A stretch of DNA of 10,599 bases from NCBI GenBank assembly GCA_018816605.1, contig JAHIVS010000381.1, forward strand, positions 1 through 10,599, written 5' to 3'. Below are positions 5,429-10,599 of this stretch, piece after piece (positions within the stretch are counted from its first letter, which is position 1; the number at the start of each line of letters is the position of its first letter). Source of the DNA: Pseudomonadota bacterium. GTDB lineage: Bacteria; Desulfobacterota; Desulfobacteria; Desulfobacterales; Desulfobacteraceae. The translations under genes were made by a program, and so were the position numbers. The notes below the pieces were generated by a model, which saw nothing but the letters and a program-made list of their open reading frames with translations, was not told the origin of the DNA and did no database searches.

Positions 5429-7585
5429 ATGTCCATGGCTAAAAAAAATCATATCAGTGGTGACAATAAAGCGGCCTTTAAAATCGCGGTTATTTATCTT
5501 TTGTTTTCAGGGTTCTGGATTTTTTTTTCCGATCATATTTTATTTTTTTTTGTGCAAACTCCCGAAATTCTCACAAAGATACAAACCATCAAAGGCGGGG
5601 CATTTGTGCTCATAACAGCAGGTCTGATATTTTTTTTATTACAAAAGGAAATTCGCTTGCAGGAGTTCGCCCGGGAAGAATTAAAAGCCAGTGAGGAAAA
5701 ATACAGGGCGGTTGTCAACAACACCCCGGATCTATTATATCGGACGGACCGGCAGGGGAAACTTATCTTTGTTTCACCTTCGGTCTATCAATTGACCGGT
5801 TATTCGGTGGAAGAAGCGCTTGGTATGAATTTGTCAAAGGAGGTCTATCTTTATTCCGAAGAACGGGAACAATTATTAAAAGAACTTAAAGAAAAGAAAA
5901 TTGTAAAAGATTTCGAAGCCCAGTTTACGCGAAAGGACGGATCTGTTTTTTGGGCATCCACGAATGCCCATTTTTACAAGGACGTCAACGGCATTGTTTC
6001 GGGCATTGAAGGCATTGCCCGGGATGTGACCCGGAAAAAAAAAATTGAACAGGCGCTTTTTTCACGGGAACAGCAATTGCGGGCAATTCTGGAAGCAACC
6101 CCCGACCCCATGGTTATGTATGATTTAAACGGGTATCCCCAATATGTAAACCCATCTTTTTCCCAGGTGTTCGGCTGGCGCTTCGAGGAGATTGAAGGGA
6201 AAAAAATTGCCTTTGTTCCCCGGGATCAGGAAAAAATATCTTCCGATAAGATCCGGGAGATCTATGCCCATGGCAGGCCCCTGAGTTTTGAAACCAAACG
6301 GTATACCAAAGAAAAAAAGGTGCTGGATATCATTTTAAGTGCTGCCCTGGTCAAGGATGAGGTCGGCACCCCCCTGGGAATGGTGGTCAATCTAACCGAT
6401 ATCAGTGAACGCAAAATACTGGAAGCCCAGTATGAACAGGCCCAGAAAATGGAGTCCCTTGGGACACTGGCAGGAGGGATTGCCCATGATTTTAACAATT
6501 ATCTGGGCGGTATCTTCGGATATCTTGATCTGGCATTGCGACTTACCACCAATGAAAAGGTTCAAGAATACCTGTCAAAGGTGCTGGCAACATCGGACAG
6601 GGCCAGGGGACTGACCCAGCAGTTGCTGACCTTCTCAAAGGGAGGCGCTCCGGTTAAGGCCGTGGCACCCCTTGATCCGTTTTTACAGGAAACCACCCGG
6701 TTTGCCCTGAGCGGCGCCAGTGTCGCCTGTGATTTTGTGATTCCCCAGGATCTGTGGAGCTGCGAGTTTGACAAAAATCAGATGGGTCAGGTAATTGATA
6801 ATATTGTCATCAATGCCCACCAGTCCATGCCCTTTGGAGGCAAGGTCACGGTGACAGCCAGAAATCGGGTCATCACCCCTAATGAAACCCTGGCCCTGGC
6901 GCCGGGAAAATATGTGGAAATCTCCATTTCAGATACAGGGCCCGGCATTGACCCCCATTATATCAGCCGTATCTTTGATCCGTTTTTTTCAACCAAGCAG
7001 CAGGGCACAGGTCTGGGTCTTGCCACCTCCTATTCCATTATCAAACGGCATGGCGGCATCATAGATGTTGCATCGGTCAAGGGCCGGGGAAGCTGTTTCC
7101 ACCTTTACCTTCCCGCCACGGGCCTGACCGGGGAAAATAAAGGAAAGGCCGTTGAAAAACAATACCGGGGATCGGGCAGGATTTTGATCATGGACGATGA
7201 GGAGGTGATACGGGAGATGCTGGTTGAAATCCTGACGGGCATGGGATTTTCCATTGTGGCCACCCGGGATGGGAAAGAGGCGTTTCATGCCTTTACCGAG
7301 TCCAGAAACCAGAAAAACCCATTCCGGGCCGTAATTTTGGATCTGACCATTCCCGGCGGCATAGGGGGAAAAGAAACCCTCCGGCGAATCCGGGAAATTG
7401 ACAAAAAAACTCCGGTCTTTGTTGCCAGCGGATATTCTGAAGATACGGCCATTGCCGCGCCTGAATCCTTCGGGTTTACGGCAAGCCTTGAAAAGCCTTT
7501 TCTCATTTCCCAATTGGCAAGGATGCTGGAGAAACATCTGCCCGGATCCAACGGCATAAATCAGTATGGTCAAACCGGAGACTGA
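5429..7585 (+). CDS. Membrane PAS-PAS hybrid sensor histidine kinase with C-terminal receiver
   Basis: A 718-residue hybrid sensor kinase. Two membrane segments (about residues 16-41 and 53-71) enclose only a short external loop. The stretch SGFWIFFSDHIL...IQTIKGGAFVLITA resembles an N-terminal module common in bacterial PAS sensors. PAS1 (about 88-204) and PAS2 (about 213-328) follow. The dimerisation helix has the phospho-acceptor GGIAHDFNN (H353). The ATPase domain has the N-box N462, the D-box SDTGPGI (D502) and GTGLGLA (from G526). The receiver has the acidic pair D589/D590 and phospho-acceptor D638 in LDLTIPGG. The signal is probably intracellular, sensed through PAS. ATG 5435 is a rival start with better spacing from AGGA (5422-5425). 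An A10 tract lies at 6035-6044. No output domain is present. Confidence 0.93.
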   Translation: MSMAKKNHISGDNKAAFKIAVIYLLFSGFWIFFSDHILFFFVQTPEILTKIQTIKGGAFVLITAGLIFFLLQKEIRLQEFAREELKASEEKYRAVVNNTPDLLYRTDRQGKLIFVSPSVYQLTGYSVEEALGMNLSKEVYLYSEEREQLLKELKEKKIVKDFEAQFTRKDGSVFWASTNAHFYKDVNGIVSGIEGIARDVTRKKKIEQALFSREQQLRAILEATPDPMVMYDLNGYPQYVNPSFSQVFGWRFEEIEGKKIAFVPRDQEKISSDKIREIYAHGRPLSFETKRYTKEKKVLDIILSAALVKDEVGTPLGMVVNLTDISERKILEAQYEQAQKMESLGTLAGGIAHDFNNYLGGIFGYLDLALRLTTNEKVQEYLSKVLATSDRARGLTQQLLTFSKGGAPVKAVAPLDPFLQETTRFALSGASVACDFVIPQDLWSCEFDKNQMGQVIDNIVINAHQSMPFGGKVTVTARNRVITPNETLALAPGKYVEISISDTGPGIDPHYISRIFDPFFSTKQQGTGLGLATSYSIIKRHGGIIDVASVKGRGSCFHLYLPATGLTGENKGKAVEKQYRGSGRILIMDDEEVIREMLVEILTGMGFSIVATRDGKEAFHAFTESRNQKNPFRAVILDLTIPGGIGGKETLRRIREIDKKTPVFVASGYSEDTAIAAPESFGFTASLEKPFLISQLARMLEKHLPGSNGINQYGQTGD

Positions 7586-7628
7586 ATCCCGGATGTCTGT
7601 AAAAATGATCCATATGACAGGAGAAACC

Positions 7629-8420
7629 ATGAAGAAGATTATAGTCTCAATGGGGATAATGGCATGGCTAATTATTCTGGCACCAGGGGTGCATTCATCA
7701 GATATGCAGGGGAGAATCATAAAAATCGGTACAGACCGATGGCCGCCCCATGAAGATATTTTTAATGAAGCGGCCCCTGGATTGTGTACCGAAGTGGTCC
7801 GGCATGTTTTTGAAAACATGAATTTAAGGATTTCCATTGTCCAGTATCCGTGGGCAAGGGCTGTGGATCTTGTCTCTAGGGGGAAAAACGACGGACTGTT
7901 CTGTGCCCTTTATACACAGGAGAGAGCCGAGCATTGCTATTATCCGACAGAGCCCATTGCAACGCTCAAATATCTTCTGTTTATCAAAAAAGAGAACCGG
8001 GAACGATTGCCGTTTCATTCCTATGAAGATCTGATTGACAAAAAGATAGGCGTTGTGAGAGGGTTTGTATATCCCGGGGTGTTCTGGGATTTTATTAAAA
8101 AACATAATAATTTTCAGGAGGTTGAAAATGATGAACTGAATTTTAAAAAACTCATGGCAGGCCGGATTGATTTTGCCATAGCAGACTTTGCCAATGGTAC
8201 ATTGCTGATTAAAGAAATGGGGCTGACAGATCAGATTGAACCGCTTTTGTCCAAAGTGATTCAGGAGAGCGAACTCTATATTCTTTTTAGTAAAAAAACA
8301 ATGGAAGCAGAATTTGTAAAACTTTTTTCAGAGAATTTGCGGCAGTTCAAGCAGACTGAAAAATATAAACAGATAAATGAAAAATATTATGGAACCAAAA
8401 AAGAATGTTGCTTAGACTGA
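7629..8420 (+). CDS. Secreted solute-binding protein (SBP_bac_3/amino-acid type), kinase-linked
   Basis: A 263-residue extracellular solute-binding protein of the type III (polar amino acid) family, about the usual size. An N-terminal signal peptide (MKKIIVSMGIMAWLIILAPG, then VHSS) predicts export to the periplasm; no lipobox cysteine is seen. The mature part starts KIGTDRWPPHE and has the two-lobe pattern: SRGKNDGLFCALYTQERAE, then YEDLIDKKIGVVRG, and LMAGRIDFAIAD. The start at 7629 is preferred over the in-frame ATG at 7566, which overlaps the upstream kinase gene, because AGGAGA (7619-7624) lies just before it and the signal peptide begins there. No permease or ATPase gene is next to it. 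Its gene overlaps the following kinase by 16 nt, which suggests a sensing rather than a transport role. The ligand is unknown. Confidence 0.87.
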   Translation: MKKIIVSMGIMAWLIILAPGVHSSDMQGRIIKIGTDRWPPHEDIFNEAAPGLCTEVVRHVFENMNLRISIVQYPWARAVDLVSRGKNDGLFCALYTQERAEHCYYPTEPIATLKYLLFIKKENRERLPFHSYEDLIDKKIGVVRGFVYPGVFWDFIKKHNNFQEVENDELNFKKLMAGRIDFAIADFANGTLLIKEMGLTDQIEPLLSKVIQESELYILFSKKTMEAEFVKLFSENLRQFKQTEKYKQINEKYYGTKKECCLD

Positions 8421-10599
8421 TCAATCCCTTTCAAAAAAATGACCAGAAGCTGGCCAAACAGCTTCTGATCAGTATTTTATTGTTCAGTTCATTTTTTACA
8501 CTTCTGGCGGCCATTGTGCAATTATGGGTGGACTACCATAAAGATCTTGGGCTGATTGAAAAACAGATCCATCAGATTAGCGAGAGCTATATGGACAGCT
8601 TGTCTCTAAGTATATGGAACATGAATGAAAAACATTTGTATGCCCAGTTGAACGGTATTCTGCAGCTGCCTGAAATATCCTGTATTGAGGCAAAAACCAT
8701 TGATGCACTCTATCGCGTGGGGCAAAAGCCCTTGGAAGGCAGCCGGATTTCCTTTGTGTTTCCCATTGTCTATAAAGACACCCTTCAGCAGTTTTCTCCT
8801 GAGCAGGTGGGTACTTTAACCATTTATGGAGACCTGGGCTACATCCGAAGCCGTCTGAAAGAGCGGATTTTGGTTATTATTACCACCCAGACCTTTAAAA
8901 CCTTTTCTGTTTCTGTTTTTATTTTGTTTGTTGTCTGGCGCCTGATCACGCAATACCTTCACATCATGGCCGATTACGTGCGCAAGCTGAATGTTGATAC
9001 CCTGAATGTGCCGCTGGTTCTGAACAGGAGGCCCCCGAAGGGGAAAAGGGATAGCGGGGAGAATGAGATTTTCATGGTGGCCGATGCCATTAACGATATG
9101 CGGGAGAATCTAGGATCTGCCAATGAAAGCCTCAGAAGACACCGGGATCAACTGGAGGAGAAGGTGGCCGAGCGCACCAGCCTGCTGGAGATCCAGGCCG
9201 TTGAACTGAGGAATGCAAAGGAGAGTGCCGAAGCCGCAAGTCAGGCAAAAAGTGACTTTCTTGCCAATATGTCCCATGAAATCAGAACCCCCATGAATGC
9301 AATCCTGGGATTTGCAGAGATATTATCTGGAATGGAATCTGACAGGCAGAAAAAAATATATTTCAAGGCCATAGAATCCAATGGCCAGGCCCTGATGAGC
9401 CTTATCAATGACATTCTGGACCTGGCCAGCATTGAGGCGGGAAAGATGAAGCTGGAATATAAGGTTATCTCTCCGGAATTGCTCTTCAATGATGTCAGAA
9501 ATCTTTTTATGGTAAAAGCCGAAGAAAAAGGGATTGAATTGATCGTGGATATTCCGCCCGGACTTCCTTCTGCCCTGCTGCTGGATGCAGTCCGTTTGCG
9601 TCAGATTCTCGTCAATCTTGTCGGCAATGCCCTGAAGTTTACAACACAGGGGTATGTCCGGCTTTCCATTCACCATTCAAGCCCAGATTCCATCGTTTCT
9701 GGTTTAAACGTCACTTCCATTGATCTTTCCTTCTCTGTGGAGGACAGTGGCGTGGGGATTCCTCCTGATCAGATTGATTTGGTTTTTGATACATTTACCC
9801 AGGTAAAGGGGCAGAAGTTTTCTGACCATGGGGGAACAGGGCTGGGACTGTCCATCACCCGTAAACTGGTGGAGATGATGGGCGGGTCCATCTCCCTTGA
9901 GAGTGAGGTGGGAAAGGGAAGCCGCTTTACCATTGATTTGAAAAATATCGAGGTGCCTTCTGTCATCGACGGTTTAGAGGACAAAAAGGCCCGCACGGGG
10001 GATTTTGATCTGATCCGGTTTGAAAAAGCCACCCTATTGATTGTGGATGATATTGACTATAACAGAGAGCTGCTGAAAGGGTTTATTGAAGGATTCGGCC
10101 TGACGTTGATCGAGGCTGAAAATGGCCGGGAAGCCATTGAAAAGAGCATGGCCTATTCCCCGGATCTTATTATGATGGACATGAAAATGCCGGTAATGGA
10201 TGGGTATAAGGCGGTGGAAATTCTTAAACAGCATCCAGAGCTGTCCCATATCCCAATTGTGGCAATTACGGCAACGGCCATGAAGGAGGATGAGAAGCTG
10301 ATTCGCCGCATGTGCCAGGGCTATCTTTCAAAACCTTTGAGGAGAGCGGATTTTATATCAATGCTTATGCGCTGTCTGCCCCATACCCTTTTAGAGGGCG
10401 GAATGGATGATCAAGCGGGTCGGATTGGAGCCGGGTCAGCAGAATCCAAGCCCAGGGTGGTAAAAAACATTCTGTTTGTCGATGATGAGGTAATGTTGAC
10501 GAAAATGGGGAATCATATGCTGACATACCAGGGCTATACGGTGGATACTTATAATGATCCTGTCATGGCTCTGGAGGATTTTCGTACCAGATCGAGGGA
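8405..10599 (+). CDS. Transmembrane hybrid histidine kinase with two receiver domains (3' end outside window)
   Basis: An open frame of at least 731 codons, without a stop before the window end. Membrane segment 1 (about residues 20-42), a periplasmic domain of about 110 residues resembling CHASE8/Cache-like sensors (weak assignment), and membrane segment 2 (about 155-180) are followed by a HAMP-like linker and a coiled coil (about 235-285). The kinase core has the H-box NMSHEIRTP (H291), N-box N408, D-box EDSGVGI (D447) and GGTGLGLS (from G476). Receiver 1 has D548/D549 and phospho-acceptor D592 in MDMKMPVMDG. Receiver 2 starts ILFVDDE (D693/D694) and is cut by the window edge. The ATG overlaps the binding-protein gene by 16 nt; the next in-frame ATG would remove membrane segment 1. 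A further output or Hpt domain could lie downstream. Confidence 0.92.
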   Translation, partial: MLLRLINPFQKNDQKLAKQLLISILLFSSFFTLLAAIVQLWVDYHKDLGLIEKQIHQISESYMDSLSLSIWNMNEKHLYAQLNGILQLPEISCIEAKTIDALYRVGQKPLEGSRISFVFPIVYKDTLQQFSPEQVGTLTIYGDLGYIRSRLKERILVIITTQTFKTFSVSVFILFVVWRLITQYLHIMADYVRKLNVDTLNVPLVLNRRPPKGKRDSGENEIFMVADAINDMRENLGSANESLRRHRDQLEEKVAERTSLLEIQAVELRNAKESAEAASQAKSDFLANMSHEIRTPMNAILGFAEILSGMESDRQKKIYFKAIESNGQALMSLINDILDLASIEAGKMKLEYKVISPELLFNDVRNLFMVKAEEKGIELIVDIPPGLPSALLLDAVRLRQILVNLVGNALKFTTQGYVRLSIHHSSPDSIVSGLNVTSIDLSFSVEDSGVGIPPDQIDLVFDTFTQVKGQKFSDHGGTGLGLSITRKLVEMMGGSISLESEVGKGSRFTIDLKNIEVPSVIDGLEDKKARTGDFDLIRFEKATLLIVDDIDYNRELLKGFIEGFGLTLIEAENGREAIEKSMAYSPDLIMMDMKMPVMDGYKAVEILKQHPELSHIPIVAITATAMKEDEKLIRRMCQGYLSKPLRRADFISMLMRCLPHTLLEGGMDDQAGRIGAGSAESKPRVVKNILFVDDEVMLTKMGNHMLTYQGYTVDTYNDPVMALEDFRTRSR

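Noticed and set aside
7566..7628. Upstream start for the binding-protein gene at 7566
   Set aside because: It would place 21 polar residues before a well-formed signal peptide; AGGAGA precedes the ATG at 7629.
6989..7837. A 282-codon open frame on the - strand across the end of the first kinase and the binding-protein gene
   Set aside because: It is antisense to two well-supported genes with intact domain motifs, spans their junction, and its translation has no recognisable domain.
8390..8430. Frameshift that split a single binding-protein/kinase fusion
   Set aside because: The upstream protein ends at its expected family length, and the kinase has its own start, membrane segment and periplasmic domain, so two genes are the simpler reading.

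Overview
The window looks like chromosomal DNA from a sulfate-reducing relative of the Desulfobacterales (Desulfobacterota, formerly Deltaproteobacteria). The reasons are moderate GC content, AAGGA-type ribosome binding sites, a RemA/DUF370 gene between yicC and gmk, and a dense set of large hybrid histidine kinases. The genus cannot be fixed from the sequence alone. No tRNA, rRNA, CRISPR array, insertion sequence or phage gene was seen.

Region 1 (about 1-4600, + strand) is one tightly packed housekeeping operon: yicC-type endoribonuclease, remA/DUF370, gmk (guanylate kinase), rlmB-type 23S rRNA 2'-O-methyltransferase, icd (isocitrate dehydrogenase) and a comF-family phosphoribosyltransferase. 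Gaps are 27 and 23 nt, then a 1-nt overlap, no gap, and a 52-nt overlap, so the genes are almost certainly co-transcribed and partly translationally coupled. A GC-rich hairpin followed by six T overlaps the comF stop codon and probably ends the operon. The icd product carries the five-position coenzyme signature of NAD-dependent rather than NADP-dependent isocitrate dehydrogenase.

Region 2 (about 4673-5428) holds a small antibiotic-biosynthesis-monooxygenase-fold protein on the - strand with a near-perfect Shine-Dalgarno sequence. A 429-nt divergent intergenic region follows. It contains a leftward promoter candidate, a rightward extended -10 promoter candidate followed by a terminator-like structure (possible small RNA or attenuator), and a strong rightward promoter (TTGACT, 18 bp, TATAAT) about 120 nt before the next gene.

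Region 3 (5429 to the window end, + strand) is a sensory module of three genes. These are a membrane-bound PAS-PAS hybrid histidine kinase with a C-terminal receiver, a secreted solute-binding protein of the amino-acid-binding (SBP_bac_3) type without transporter genes, and a second transmembrane hybrid kinase whose start overlaps the end of the binding-protein gene by 16 nt. The second kinase has one complete and one partial receiver domain and runs off the window. The arrangement suggests that the binding protein presents a ligand to one or both kinases, as a split version of the EvgS/BvgS plan. No response regulator with an output domain is visible, so the downstream target is unknown.
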